A DNA stretch of 18,121 nucleotides. It comes from Planctomycetota bacterium. GTDB lineage: Bacteria; Planctomycetota; MHYJ01; WSZJ01; JACPWG01. A program made the translations under genes and the position numbers. Shown here in pieces: positions 1 through 8,666 of this stretch (the stretch's first letter is position 1; each line of letters begins with the position of its first letter). The DNA is taken from the NCBI GenBank assembly GCA_016220045.1, contig JACRIP010000236.1:1-18121 (forward strand), written 5' to 3'. The notes under the pieces were generated by a model, which was not told the origin of the DNA, searched no databases, and saw only the letters and a list, made by a program, of their open reading frames with translations.

Positions 1-253
1 TCCATGTAGGAGCGGCGGGTAGCGCGGCGGGGGTCCGCGGTCTGGAGCGGATTGCCGCGGGCGTCGAGCAGCCCCTGTTTGGCGGCCTCGTCGCGGGTGA
101 GCCAGCGGCCACCCACGCGGATCTCGCCCAGCGCGGCGTGGGCGGCCGCTGGCTCACCCGCGACGAGGCCGCCGAACAGGGGCTGCTCGACGCCCGCGGC
201 AATCCGCTCCAGACCGCGGACACCCGCCGCGCTACCCGCCGCTACTACATGGA
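1..253. repeat. Near-perfect inverted repeat at the left edge
   Basis: Bases 1-118 are the reverse complement of bases 136-253, with four mismatches (positions 10, 32, 80 and 111 against 244, 222, 174 and 143) and a central loop of about 17 nt. The right arm is the 5' coding part of the helical-repeat gene that follows. Three of the four mismatches would change the encoded residue (Tyr/Ser, Thr/Pro, Glu/Lys), so the left arm does not look like a conserved second copy of the gene. A palindrome lying exactly at the sequence end is typical of a fold-back read or assembly chimera; a real inverted duplication is the alternative. Bases 1-118 should not be trusted as genuine upstream DNA. Confidence 0.9.
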
Positions 254-1223
254 TCTCCTGGGCCGCGCCCCGAGCGACGCCGAGTACGCCGCCGCCGCCG
301 GCATGACCGCGGACGAATTGCTCGGCCAGCTCGTGCGCTCCGCCGACCATTACGAGACCTGGTACGAGGACCAGCTCTTCTTCTTCCTGCTGCTCGACAA
401 CTTCCGCCCGGCCACCGAGAACCTCACCGCCATTCCCGAGCGGCTTGCGAACGGCGAGATCACGGTCCGCGACGCCATTCACGAGATCGTGATCAGCCAG
501 TACTTCAATGCCCGCAACCCCGGGAACGACACCTACGTGACCGTGATTCTCGAGCAGCTTCTCGGCATCGTCGTGCAGGACCGCAAGGAGGTCCTGGAGC
601 GCGGGAAAAAAATGTACGACGGCTACCCGAACGAGATCTTCTCGCAGAAGGGCGCCAACCAGTCGGATCTCGTCTACATCGTGCTGCAGCAGGGGGAATT
701 CGCCGAGCTCTTCCTGAAGCGCTGCTACACGTCGCTGCTCGGCCGCGCGCCGGCCAAGGACGCCCTGGCGGCCGCCGCCCTGCGCTTCGCGAAGGAGCCC
801 GAGTCCTTCCCCGAGATCGAGAAGGGCTGGCTGCTCTCGCCCGAGTACCAGGACGGGCTCGCGAAGCCCAAGACCAAGAACGACCACATGTTCATCCGTT
901 CTCTCTACATGGATCTCCTGAGCCGCAAGCCGAGCTACCAGGAGTTCCGCAGCATGCGCAACGCGCTGCTCGCGTTGTCCGATTCCGGACCCATCCGCTC
1001 CGTCCTGACCAAGGTCATCGTGGATTCGGAGAAGGTCGCGGCGCCGGAGAAGGAGAAGCTCGAGCTGGCCCCGTGGCTCAAGGCGAACTACGTGAGATAC
1101 CTGTGTCGCGAGCCCTCCGCCGAGGAGTTGGACCTGTTCGCGCAGGTCCTCGCGGGCAAGGGCGCGACGCCGAAGACGCTGCTGCTGGCGATCCTGACGA
1201 GCAAGGAGTATCAGTCGTACTGA
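138..1223 (+). CDS. Helical-repeat protein, DUF1549/DUF4214-like, 5'-truncated
   Basis: The function is not established. The protein has four related units of about 40-45 residues. Each starts with a motif like Y-x-x-L-L-x-R-x-P (near residues 36, 197, 257 and 318 counting from the GTG at 138) and ends near an S-x-E-Y-like motif, so it looks like an all-helical scaffold. The unit resembles the opening of planctomycete DUF1549 domains and DUF4214/linker-type repeats, but I cannot assign it firmly. The GTG is only the first usable start to the right of the palindrome centre. The frame stays open to base 3, there is no signal peptide and no ribosome-binding site, and the likely partners downstream are exported. 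The true N-terminus is therefore probably missing. It precedes the DUF1501-type gene, separated by a 7-bp repeat array. Confidence 0.75.
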   Translation: MGGRWLTRDEAAEQGLLDARGNPLQTADTRRATRRYYMDLLGRAPSDAEYAAAAGMTADELLGQLVRSADHYETWYEDQLFFFLLLDNFRPATENLTAIPERLANGEITVRDAIHEIVISQYFNARNPGNDTYVTVILEQLLGIVVQDRKEVLERGKKMYDGYPNEIFSQKGANQSDLVYIVLQQGEFAELFLKRCYTSLLGRAPAKDALAAAALRFAKEPESFPEIEKGWLLSPEYQDGLAKPKTKNDHMFIRSLYMDLLSRKPSYQEFRSMRNALLALSDSGPIRSVLTKVIVDSEKVAAPEKEKLELAPWLKANYVRYLCREPSAEELDLFAQVLAGKGATPKTLLLAILTSKEYQSY

Positions 1224-1232
1224 CGGCTGAAT

Positions 1233-1368
1233 GACGATTGACGATTGACGATTGTCGAATGACGAATGACGAATGACGGCAATCGGCAATCGCCAATCGC
1301 CAATCGCCAATCGCCAATCGACAATCGACAATCGACATTCGACATTCGACATTCGCCAATCGACACTC
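1233..1368. repeat. 7-bp tandem array, GACNNTY-like family, 19 copies
   Basis: Starting 10 nt after the stop codon there are six units (GACGATT x3, GTCGAAT, GACGAAT x2), a 3-nt phase slip (GAC at 1275-1277), then thirteen units (GGCAATC x2, GCCAATC x4, GACAATC x2, GACATTC x3, GCCAATC, GACACTC). Apart from the slip the period is exactly 7. The right part is close to the reverse complement of the left part, with about one mismatch per unit, so the transcript could fold into a long imperfect hairpin. The array can be translated in several frames only because 7 and 3 share no factor; it is not coding. The nearest known analogue is the class of 7-bp short tandemly repeated repetitive sequences of filamentous cyanobacteria, whose function is unclear. 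Confidence 0.95.
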
Positions 1369-1391
1369 GTTCTTCTCCGTTCCGTATTTCC

Positions 1392-1395
1392 GGAG
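1392..1395 (+). promoter_or_regulatory. Shine-Dalgarno for the DUF1501-type gene
   Basis: GGAG sits 8 nt before the ATG at 1404. It supports this start over the longer open frame that runs upstream through the repeat array. Confidence 0.7.
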
Positions 1396-1403
1396 CCGCT
1401 CCC

Positions 1404-2576
1404 ATGCCGCTGTCTCGCCGCGATTTCCTCCGTGCCGGTGGCGCTGCGGCCGGCGCCGCCGCGCTCACCCCCTTCGCCGGACCGCGCCCCCGCGCCCTCG
1501 ACGCCGCCCCGCCCGCGAAACGCACGGAGCACCTGATCTTCGTCGCCTTCGCGGGCGGCGTGCGCAGCCGCGAGACCATCGGCAACCCGGGCAACGTGCC
1601 CAACCTGCTGAAGATCGCCGACGCCGGCGTGGTCTGCCCGCAAATGGTCGCCGCCAACGTCGGCCACTACGGCGCCACCCTCTCCATCTTCACCGGCAAT
1701 ACCGAGTACATGGGCATCCGCGAGAATGAGAAGGGCGAACACCCGACCATCTTCGAATACCTGCGCAAGCAGAAGAACGTTCCCGCCCGCAAGGTCTGGC
1801 TCTCCGCGGGCGGCGGCGCCCAGCAGCTTAACTTCGCCTGCTCCACCCACAAGAACTACGGCGAAGCCTACGCCGCCAACATCATCTCCTCCGACGGCGT
1901 CTTCAACGCCGAGTTCAAGGACATCCTGGACCAGTTCGGCCGGCCCACGATGCCGGGCGACGAGGAGAACGCCGCGCTCGCGAAGCTGCGCGACGGCATC
2001 GACGCGCAGCTCGCGGCGCGCGGGGGGGGCGCGGCCGACGGCAACGACGCCGAGACCACGCGGCGCATCGAGCGCTTCATCCTCGACGAGATCTCCGGCG
2101 GCACGACCCGCATCACCGGCCCAGGCGCGGGCGATGCCAAGACCGTGCGCGTGGCCGCCAACATCATGCGCGTCTTCAAGCCCTCGCTCCTCGGCATTTC
2201 GCTGATCCAGGCCGACGTCGCGCACGGCTCCTACAACAGCTACGTCGAAGTGATCCGGCGCAACGACGAGGAGCTGGGCACGCTCTGGCGCGCGGTCCAG
2301 GCGGATCCCGAACTGCGCGACACCACGGCGATCTTCGTCCTGCCCGAGTTCGGACGCGACAAGGACCTCAACCAGCGCAACGGCCTCGACCACGGCGACG
2401 GCTCCGACGACCTGCGCAAGGTCGGCATGGTCTGCGCCGCCCCCGAGTTCAAGAAAGGCGCGGTCCTCAAGCAGGACTTCACCTCGATCGACGTCTGCGC
2501 GACGATGTGCAAGCTCTTCGGGTTGACGCCCGATTCGGCGCCGAAATCGAAGCCGATCAAGGAACTCTGGGCGTGA
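1404..2576 (+). CDS. Tat-exported DUF1501-type protein (alkaline phosphatase-like fold)
   Basis: This 390-residue protein starts with a twin-arginine signal, S-R-R-D-F-L at residues 4-9, followed by an Ala/Gly-rich hydrophobic stretch. It is therefore expected to be folded in the cytoplasm and exported. Near the C-terminus are E-F-G-R (315-318) and G-L-D-H (D329, H330), which match the EFGRT...GRDH signature of DUF1501 proteins, relatives of the sulfatase/alkaline phosphatase superfamily. The substrate is unknown. In planctomycetes DUF1501 proteins are usually encoded beside DUF1549/DUF1553 cytochrome-bearing proteins; here the neighbours are a helical-repeat protein and a decaheme protein. 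The ATG at 1404 is chosen because it has a Shine-Dalgarno and directly precedes the Tat motif. Its stop codon overlaps the next start. A highly divergent DUF1501 member or a distinct sister family is equally possible. Confidence 0.85.
   Translation: MPLSRRDFLRAGGAAAGAAALTPFAGPRPRALDAAPPAKRTEHLIFVAFAGGVRSRETIGNPGNVPNLLKIADAGVVCPQMVAANVGHYGATLSIFTGNTEYMGIRENEKGEHPTIFEYLRKQKNVPARKVWLSAGGGAQQLNFACSTHKNYGEAYAANIISSDGVFNAEFKDILDQFGRPTMPGDEENAALAKLRDGIDAQLAARGGGAADGNDAETTRRIERFILDEISGGTTRITGPGAGDAKTVRVAANIMRVFKPSLLGISLIQADVAHGSYNSYVEVIRRNDEELGTLWRAVQADPELRDTTAIFVLPEFGRDKDLNQRNGLDHGDGSDDLRKVGMVCAAPEFKKGAVLKQDFTSIDVCATMCKLFGLTPDSAPKSKPIKELWA
2559..2563 (+). promoter_or_regulatory. Shine-Dalgarno for the decaheme gene
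   Basis: AAGGA lies inside the end of the DUF1501-type gene, 9 nt before the GTG at 2573. It supports the start that overlaps the upstream stop as GTGA. Confidence 0.6.
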
Positions 2577-5563
2577 CCGTGGAAGCGAGGCCGGGCGCGC
2601 GGGCATGGGTGCTCGCGGCCTGTGCGGGCGCGGTGTTCCTCGTCCTCGTCGGCGGCGGCCCGGTCGACCTGGCGGCCAAGGACTCCGGCCCCGAACTGGG
2701 CGCGGGGGGCGGCGGCGGCGGGCGCGAGCGCGTCGCCACGGCGAGCGGGAAGTGCGTCACCTGCCACAAGGGCATCGAGGAGATGCACCCCTGGGCCAAG
2801 ATCGGCTGCGTCGATTGCCACGGCGGCGATCCGGACGCCGAGGAGAAGGCGAAGGCGCACGTCGCGCCGGTCAAGCCGATCCCGAACGACGAGCGCGTCC
2901 TCCCGGCCAACTACGACCTGCCCTACCTGCGCTTCCGGAACCCCACCAACCTGCGCGTCGTCGCGCAGACCTGCGCGACCTGCCACAAGGGCCAGTGCGA
3001 CACCTTCGCCCACTCGATCCACGCCACCACCGCCGGCCATCTGTCCGACGGGTTCTACGAGAACGGCGTGGCGAAAGACAAGCGCTCGGCCTACGGGGTC
3101 TTCCCGGTGAGCGACGATCGCCCCGGGCTGCCGCCGGGCGCGCTGCCGCGGCTCGCCGTGCTGCCGCCCTTCCTGGGCGCGACCGCGAACCGCGACCAGC
3201 TTGCCACCCACTTTCCCGACGTGCCGCGCAAGAACTGCGTGCGCTGCCATTTCTGGTCGCAGGGGCTGGCCGTGCGCGGGCGCCTCGGGATGGACGGCGA
3301 CTACCGCGCCGAGGGCTGCGCCGGCTGCCACGTGCTCTACACCGACCAGGGTCTTTCCCGCAGCGCCGACAAGTCGGTCAAAAAGTACGAGCCCGGCCAT
3401 CCCTACAAGCACCGCCTCTCCTCGACCGTGCCCACGACCACCTGCGTCCATTGCCACTACGGCGACGCCTCGATCGGCCTTCACTTCCGCGGCCTCGCCA
3501 TGCTCGTCCCCGGCCAGCCGGCCGGGCCCGACGTCCCGGGCACGACGCCGATGCGCTTGAACGGCATGTTCTACATCCGCGACGACAAGGTCACGCCGCC
3601 CGACGTGCACCACGAGAAGGGCATGCACTGCGTCGATTGTCACACCGGGAAAGACCTGATGGGCGACGGCAACCTGTACGGCGCCATGGAGCACGCGGTC
3701 GAAATCGAGTGCTCCTCCTGCCACGGGAGCCTCGCCGCCGAGACCGACCTCAAGACGGCGCGCGGGAACGCGCTCCCGCACCTGACGCGCGCAGCGGGCA
3801 AGGTCCTCCTGCGCTCCAAGGTGGACGGCAAGGAGCACGTCGTCAAGCAGGTCAAGAACATCGTCGATCCGAAACACGCCGATTTCAATCCGCGCGCGGC
3901 GCAGGCGATGACCAGCGCCCACGATCGCCTCGAGTGCTACGCCTGCCACTCCTCCTGGAACAGCAACTTCTTCGGCTTCCACTTCGACCGCAACGAGGGA
4001 TTCAACCAGCTCGATCTGCTCACCGCGGAACGGACGGTAGGCCGGGTAAACACCTTGGAGAAGGTCTTCGCCACCTTCCGCCAGCTCTACCTGGGCTTCA
4101 ACTCGGAAGGCATGATCGCCCCGTACTTGACGGGGTTCTCGACCTTCTGCACCGTGCATGACGCCAAGGGGCGGATCATCGTGGACCAGAAGATGCCGGA
4201 GACCGCAGCCGGGCTTTCCGGGATGACCATGATCCACCACCAGATGCACACGGTGCGGGCGGCGGCGCGCGCCTGCGTCGAGTGCCATCGCTCCTCCACG
4301 ACCTGGGGGATGGGCTCGCCCTCCTTCGCCCTGGCGCGGGACTTCGCCTACGTGGGGACCAGCGCCGGCATGTCGGTGCTCGCGCTCGACCGCAAGAGCC
4401 CGGAGAAGAGCGAGGGGGTGGCGAATTTCCCGGCGCCGCCGGCGCTCGACGTCGTGCTCGCGCTCGATCCGATCCAGGGTCACGGCCGCCTCGCGTACCT
4501 GTGCTGCGGCGAGGAGGGCATCGTCGTCGCCGAGCTGGCGAATCCGCTCTTCCCGCGGCGGGTCGGGGCCTTCAAGACGACCTTCGCGAAGAGCGGCGTC
4601 TTGACCGGGAAATACCTGATCGTGGCGGACGGGCCGGGCGGGGTGAAGGTGCTGGACGTGACGAACCCGGCGCAGATCGTCCAAGTCGGCGCGGTGGCGA
4701 CGAAGGACGCGCGCGCGATCTCGCTGTCGAACCTGTGCGCGTTCGTGGCCGACGGGCCGGGGGGGCTGGTGGCGATCGATTTCGCGGATCCGCTGCATCC
4801 GGTGGCGGTCGGCGCGGCGTCGACGGCGCGGCCGAAGAGCGAGCTGGCGGCGGATGCGACCCATGTGGTCACCCTATTCCAATACAGCCGGCCGGCGGCG
4901 GAGGGGAAGCGGACGGCGGCGCGCAACCTGGCGATCACCGCGGACACGCGCGGCGGCGGGGCGATTTTCGACGTCACGGAGCCGGCGCGGCCGACGCGCC
5001 TGTCGGGGTTCCTGCAGCCGCCGGACGACGTCGAGCGCTTCGAGGTCAAGGGGCTGGCGGTCGGCGCGAAGTTCGACCTGGGCAGCGAGGGCGGCAAGAT
5101 TCCCTCGGAAGAGCACGATTACGTGTGGACGGTGTTCGAGCAGAAGAACCGGAACGACGATCCGCGCGGGTACTTGCGGATCTTCCGGATCACGAACCCG
5201 CAGAATCCGCAGGGGATGGGGCAGGCGATGATCCAGAACAACCTGTCGTCGATTGCGGTGATGCGGGTGTACAATCCGCCCTTCCTGACTTTTTTTGCGT
5301 TTGCGCTGGGGCCGGGGTCGACGGAGGTGATCGACGTGAGCAAGCCGGGTCAGCCCTCGCGGCTGGCGCAGGTGCCGGGGCTGGCGGGCGCGCGCGGCGT
5401 TGCGGTCGAGGCGTTCAGTTTCGATCGGATGATGGACGAGGACGGCCGGGTGCTGAAGGACATTTCGCACGAGGGCGCGCGCTACCTGAGCCGCGAGGAG
5501 ATCCAGAAGGTGCTGCGGGTGCCGCTGGAGCAGGCGACCACGGGCAGCGGGGGGAAGCGGTAG
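2573..5563 (+). CDS. Decaheme c-type cytochrome fused to LVIVD repeats
   Basis: This 996-residue protein has two parts. Residues 9-30 form a hydrophobic export signal or membrane anchor. The first part then has ten CxxCH heme-binding motifs, at Cys 61, 79, 134, 222, 249, 291, 353, 380, 455 and 568, with several further His residues that could be distal ligands. From about residue 590 it has beta-propeller-like repeats of the LVIVD type, with blades built around phrases like VADGPGG and VLDVTNP. It should lie outside the cytoplasmic membrane and move electrons; the redox partner and direction are unknown. The GTG start overlaps the DUF1501-type stop by 4 nt and has a good Shine-Dalgarno, so the two are probably translationally coupled. 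A longer start at GTG 2507 would overlap the upstream gene by about 70 nt and is less likely. I recognise no named cytochrome family for the ten-heme part. Confidence 0.92.
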   Translation: MTVEARPGARAWVLAACAGAVFLVLVGGGPVDLAAKDSGPELGAGGGGGGRERVATASGKCVTCHKGIEEMHPWAKIGCVDCHGGDPDAEEKAKAHVAPVKPIPNDERVLPANYDLPYLRFRNPTNLRVVAQTCATCHKGQCDTFAHSIHATTAGHLSDGFYENGVAKDKRSAYGVFPVSDDRPGLPPGALPRLAVLPPFLGATANRDQLATHFPDVPRKNCVRCHFWSQGLAVRGRLGMDGDYRAEGCAGCHVLYTDQGLSRSADKSVKKYEPGHPYKHRLSSTVPTTTCVHCHYGDASIGLHFRGLAMLVPGQPAGPDVPGTTPMRLNGMFYIRDDKVTPPDVHHEKGMHCVDCHTGKDLMGDGNLYGAMEHAVEIECSSCHGSLAAETDLKTARGNALPHLTRAAGKVLLRSKVDGKEHVVKQVKNIVDPKHADFNPRAAQAMTSAHDRLECYACHSSWNSNFFGFHFDRNEGFNQLDLLTAERTVGRVNTLEKVFATFRQLYLGFNSEGMIAPYLTGFSTFCTVHDAKGRIIVDQKMPETAAGLSGMTMIHHQMHTVRAAARACVECHRSSTTWGMGSPSFALARDFAYVGTSAGMSVLALDRKSPEKSEGVANFPAPPALDVVLALDPIQGHGRLAYLCCGEEGIVVAELANPLFPRRVGAFKTTFAKSGVLTGKYLIVADGPGGVKVLDVTNPAQIVQVGAVATKDARAISLSNLCAFVADGPGGLVAIDFADPLHPVAVGAASTARPKSELAADATHVVTLFQYSRPAAEGKRTAARNLAITADTRGGGAIFDVTEPARPTRLSGFLQPPDDVERFEVKGLAVGAKFDLGSEGGKIPSEEHDYVWTVFEQKNRNDDPRGYLRIFRITNPQNPQGMGQAMIQNNLSSIAVMRVYNPPFLTFFAFALGPGSTEVIDVSKPGQPSRLAQVPGLAGARGVAVEAFSFDRMMDEDGRVLKDISHEGARYLSREEIQKVLRVPLEQATTGSGGKR

Positions 5564-5673
5564 CCGGCGGTGGCCGGTGAACGGTGGACGGTGGACAGTG
5601 GCCGGTGGACAGTGGACGGTGAACGGTGGACAGTGAACGGTGAACGGTGGACAGTGAACGGTGGACGGTGGAC
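5564..5673. repeat. 7-bp tandem array, GRMCRGT family, 14 copies
   Basis: Right after the decaheme stop codon comes a 16-nt lead (5564-5579, CCGGCGGTGGCCGGTG) and then fourteen 7-bp units in perfect register from 5572 to 5669, plus four bases. The units are GGACGGT, GGACAGT, GAACGGT and GGCCGGT. Only unit positions 2, 3 and 5 vary, giving the consensus G-R-M-C-R-G-T. There are no indels, unlike the array at 1233-1368. No start codon, T-rich terminator tail or promoter was recognised inside it. Confidence 0.95.
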
Positions 5674-5708
5674 GAAGAATGACCTGCGCCGACTGGAATT
5701 GGACCGAC

Positions 5709-5713
5709 GGGAG
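5709..5713 (+). promoter_or_regulatory. Shine-Dalgarno deciding the EF-hand start
   Basis: GGGAG lies 7 nt before the GTG at 5721, but 19 nt before the next in-frame ATG at 5733. This spacing favours the GTG start. Confidence 0.55.
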
Positions 5714-5720
5714 TTATAGG

Positions 5721-6719
5721 GTGAATACCGCTATGCGACCGATCGCTAGGACGATGGCCGGCATGCTCTTGCTTGGTGTTTGCGCTGCGCGTGCCGGGGC
5801 GGAGACGCCCGAGGAGAAGCTGGCCGGCTTTCTGCAGAAGTACGACAAGAACGGCGACGCGCGCGTGGCGCGCGCGGAACAGCCGGAGGACCAGAAGGAG
5901 TTCTTCGCAAAGATCGACGCCAACAAGGACGGCGTGATTTCGAAGCAGGAGGCGAAGGAGTACTTCCGCAACCTGAAGGACGCGACCAAAAAGCCCAAGG
6001 AAGACCCGAAAAAAAAGGGTGCGCCGATGAAGCGGCGCGAGGTGCACGGCATCGAGTCCTTCGGGGAGTGCGATGCCGACCACGATGGCAAGTTCGACCC
6101 CAAGGAATTCGCGGAATACGTGTTTTTCCTGTGCGACCGGAACACGGACGGCTACCTGGACGTGGAGGAGCTGAACAACCTGCCGTCGTCGGCGAAACGA
6201 CCTTACCCGCGGGAGGGGATGGCGAAGCGGCTGCTGAAGGACTTGGACAAGAACGCCGATTCCTTCGTCTCGTTGGAGGAGTGGAAGGCGCCGGAGGAAC
6301 TGATGGCGGGGTTCGACGACGATCGGGACGGGTGGGTGTCGAAGGACGAGCTGATCGCGGATCAGTTGGAGCGGGCGGGGGGGCTGGCAGGCTGGTCGTC
6401 GGCGGACGAGGTGATGGCGAAGATGGACGCGAACAAGGACGGCAAGCTGACCAAGGAGGAGTGGCAGGGGTCGAAGGCGTTGTGGGACCGCTTCGGGCCT
6501 TCACCGGAGGGTTTGGTGACCAAGGAGCAGGTAGAGCGGCACCTCGGCTACCTGGCGGCGATCCTGCGGGCCTCGGACGGCTTTGTCCAGCGCCACGACC
6601 GGAACGGAGACCGTCGGGTGACGCGTGACGAGTACGGCGGTCCGGACGCGGTCTTCGAGCGGGCGGACGCGAACCGCGACGGCGTGGTGACGGTGGAGGA
6701 CGGTGCCGCAGGCCGGTGA
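5721..6719 (+). CDS. Exported multi-EF-hand calcium-binding protein
   Basis: This 332-residue protein begins with a signal peptide: Arg at residues 6 and 10, a hydrophobic core around 14-22, and a likely cleavage near A-R-A or A-G-A at 23-27. Nine loops follow the EF-hand D-x-[DN]-x-[DN]-G pattern or close to it, starting at residues 42, 66, 118, 139, 176, 199, 236, 293 and 316. A tenth, near 258-269, has lost its calcium ligands. They fall into about five pairs. A Lys-rich linker (about 87-106) separates the first pair from the rest. It probably binds calcium outside the cytoplasm; whether it is structural, a sensor or a partner of the decaheme protein is not shown. EF-hand-rich secreted proteins are common in planctomycetes. 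GTG 5721 is preferred for its Shine-Dalgarno; ATG 5733 would also leave a usable signal peptide. Confidence 0.88.
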   Translation: MNTAMRPIARTMAGMLLLGVCAARAGAETPEEKLAGFLQKYDKNGDARVARAEQPEDQKEFFAKIDANKDGVISKQEAKEYFRNLKDATKKPKEDPKKKGAPMKRREVHGIESFGECDADHDGKFDPKEFAEYVFFLCDRNTDGYLDVEELNNLPSSAKRPYPREGMAKRLLKDLDKNADSFVSLEEWKAPEELMAGFDDDRDGWVSKDELIADQLERAGGLAGWSSADEVMAKMDANKDGKLTKEEWQGSKALWDRFGPSPEGLVTKEQVERHLGYLAAILRASDGFVQRHDRNGDRRVTRDEYGGPDAVFERADANRDGVVTVEDGAAGR

Positions 6720-6760
6720 CCGGCGGTGGCCGGTGGCCGGTGGACGGTGGACGGTGGCGG
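6720..6760. repeat. 7-bp array, GRMCRGT family, forward, 4 copies
   Basis: It starts at the base after the EF-hand stop codon with the same 16-nt lead found at 5564-5579, also directly after a stop codon. Two GGCCGGT and two GGACGGT units follow (6728-6755), then a partial unit. Confidence 0.9.
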
Positions 6761-6885
6761 AAGCCAACATGGTTCGACCGCCGAGCCTGCCCTCTGCACG
6801 CTGCCCTCATTACTTTCTTCTGGCCCTCGCCCCCGCCTTTGGCTACTCTACGCGACCGGCGGGCATCTTCCAATGTACCTTTGCC
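6761..6885. other. Spacer between opposed repeat arrays
   Basis: This 125-nt stretch is visibly less GC-rich than its surroundings and is flanked by inverted arrays. It holds no convincing ORF. It is the only obvious place for a promoter of the zinc-ribbon kinase, but I see no -35/-10 pair I can defend. Confidence 0.4.
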
Positions 6886-6933
6886 ACCGTCCACTGACCA
6901 CTGTCCACCGTCCACCGTCCACTGGCCACCGCC
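6886..6933. repeat. 7-bp array, GRMCRGT family, reverse orientation, abutting a start codon
   Basis: Six units are reverse complements of the family: ACCGTCC, ACTGACC, ACTGTCC, ACCGTCC x2 and ACTGGCC. A partial ACCGCC then touches the ATG at 6934. The array therefore fills the place where a ribosome-binding site would lie and leaves no Shine-Dalgarno. Together with 6720-6760 it can form an inverted repeat around a 125-nt loop. Confidence 0.92.
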
Positions 6934-8616
6934 ATGACCGCCTGTTCCCGCTGCGGTCGCCGCGTCCGCGATCACGAAGCGCTCGCCGGCGCGCGCTACC
7001 TCTGCCCGCCCTGCGAGCGCGGCCTCAACTACTACGCCCCGCCGCTGCTCGGGTTCTGCGACCGCTGCGTCACCATCCTGCCCAACGTCGCGCGCTGCGT
7101 CGCCTGCGGCGCACCCGCCGCCGCGCCCGAGCCTTCTCCCGCCGCCGATCCCGACGAACTCCTCGCCCGCGCCGCCGCCGCCCGCCGCCGCTACTGCTGG
7201 TCCTGCGGCCTAGAATTGACGGCCCGCACCCTCAGCGATTGCCCCTACTGCGGCGCCGATACCGACGCCGCCTTCGCCCTCGCCGGAGTCTGCCGCTCCT
7301 GCGACGAACGCACGTCGCAGAGCTACAGCTTCTGCCCGACCTGCGGCGATTCCTTCTTCGCCCCCTGCCACGAGGTCCGCCTCGACGTCCTCTCCGTCGC
7401 GGGCGGCGAACCTCCGCGCCTCCACCTGCGCCTCGCCGACCTCGTGCCCGACGCCTGGACCCGCGATTGGGACCGGAGCGCCTTCCACGTCGCGGTCAGC
7501 GCGCCGGGTCTCGCCGGGTGCCTGGTCTCGCGCATGGTCGAGCTCCCCGCCGGGGGCGTGGCCTCCGTCGCGCTCGACGTCGATGTCGTCCGCCCCGGCT
7601 GGGAGGAGGTCAGCTTCGCCCTCGAGCTCGCGCGCTTCGCCGGCGACCGCGGACGCGAGCGCCGCTCCCTCTTCGGCCGCGCCACGCTCTGCCTCACGCC
7701 CCCGGCCGCCGCGGCGCCCTCCCGCACCTGGTATCGCGTTCCCCTCTATCCCTCGGCCACGCTGCGCGCCGCCGCGCTCCGCCTCGATGGGTTCGCCACC
7801 GGCGTCGAGTTCGGGCCCTACGTGATCGACCGGACCGTGCTCGCCCGCGCCGGCCTCGGGGTCTATCGCGCCCGCGCGCTCAATACCGGCGCCCCGGTGG
7901 TGCTCAAGGTCGTCCACCGCGACGCGCGCCGCCGCCTGGGCGCGCCCGACGTCCTCGCCGCGCTCGCCGCCGCGCCTCACCCCCACGTCGTGCGCATCCT
8001 CGCGCACGGCGTGCTCGGGGGTTACGCCTACCTGGCCCAGGAAGGAACGCCCGGCGCCCGCGACCTCGCCGCCGCCTGGCCCGACGCGGCCGCCCTCCCC
8101 CCGTCCGACCGCCTCCGCATCGGCCTCGATCTCCTCGCCGGTCTCGCCCACTTGCACGCCCGGGGCATCGTGCACCGCGACGTCAAGCCCGCCAACGTGC
8201 TCTTCCATCCCGGGTCGGCCGCGCAACTTCTCGACTTCGGCATCGCCTTCCGCCGCCCGCCCGGCGCCGGCCCGGCCCGCCCGCCGGACGGCTTCGCCGG
8301 CCCGCCCCGCTACGCCGCCCCCGAACAGCTCGCCGGCGATCCGCTCGATGGCCGCGCCGACCTCTACGCCGTCGGCGCCCTGCTCGTCGAGCTTCTCGCC
8401 GGCCGCGAACTCGCGCCCGCCGCGCACCGCGCGAATGCCGCCGAGCTGGAGCCCGTCGGCCTCCGGGCCGTACTCCTTCGCCTGCTCGATCCCGACCCGC
8501 TACGGCGGTTCCCCGATGCCGATACCGCCGCCGCCGCGCTTTCCGCGCTCAGTCTTCCGGCGGAGTGGCGCCCCGGATCGCATCCACCGGATGCTTCCAA
8601 ACTTCCAAACATCTGA
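6934..8616 (+). CDS. Zinc-ribbon Ser/Thr protein kinase
   Basis: This 560-residue protein has no signal peptide or clear membrane segment, so it is probably cytoplasmic. Residues 1-137 carry eight CxxC knuckles (Cys pairs at 4/7, 24/27, 42/45, 55/58, 88/91, 103/106, 120/123 and 134/137), enough for four zinc ribbons. Residues about 140-290 are an unrecognised region that looks beta-rich. From residue 293 comes a Hanks-type kinase domain with the ATP-binding Lys325 in V-L-K, H-R-D-V-K-P-A-N at 414-421 (catalytic Asp416), D-F-G at 434-436 and an A-P-E motif. The glycine loop is degenerate (A-R-A-G-L-G), so activity is likely but not certain. No extracellular sensor is present; the zinc ribbons may bind nucleic acid or protein. 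The gene starts right after a reverse 7-bp array with no Shine-Dalgarno, and its stop lies inside an 8-bp repeat. Confidence 0.88.
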   Translation: MTACSRCGRRVRDHEALAGARYLCPPCERGLNYYAPPLLGFCDRCVTILPNVARCVACGAPAAAPEPSPAADPDELLARAAAARRRYCWSCGLELTARTLSDCPYCGADTDAAFALAGVCRSCDERTSQSYSFCPTCGDSFFAPCHEVRLDVLSVAGGEPPRLHLRLADLVPDAWTRDWDRSAFHVAVSAPGLAGCLVSRMVELPAGGVASVALDVDVVRPGWEEVSFALELARFAGDRGRERRSLFGRATLCLTPPAAAAPSRTWYRVPLYPSATLRAAALRLDGFATGVEFGPYVIDRTVLARAGLGVYRARALNTGAPVVLKVVHRDARRRLGAPDVLAALAAAPHPHVVRILAHGVLGGYAYLAQEGTPGARDLAAAWPDAAALPPSDRLRIGLDLLAGLAHLHARGIVHRDVKPANVLFHPGSAAQLLDFGIAFRRPPGAGPARPPDGFAGPPRYAAPEQLAGDPLDGRADLYAVGALLVELLAGRELAPAAHRANAAELEPVGLRAVLLRLLDPDPLRRFPDADTAAAALSALSLPAEWRPGSHPPDASKLPNI

Positions 8617-8626
8617 ACCCCCAAAC
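8595..8626. repeat. 8-bp tandem array across the kinase stop codon
   Basis: Four 8-bp units, TTCCAAAC twice, then ATCTGAAC and CCCCAAAC, run in register. The stop codon TGA of the zinc-ribbon kinase (8614-8616) is inside the third unit, so the last few residues of the kinase are repeat-encoded. A small hairpin (GCATCC, loop ACC, GGATGC; 8580-8594) lies just upstream. Confidence 0.75.
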
Positions 8627-8666
8627 CCCGTCCGCTCCCGCAACCCTTGTACGCATCAGGCTCGCG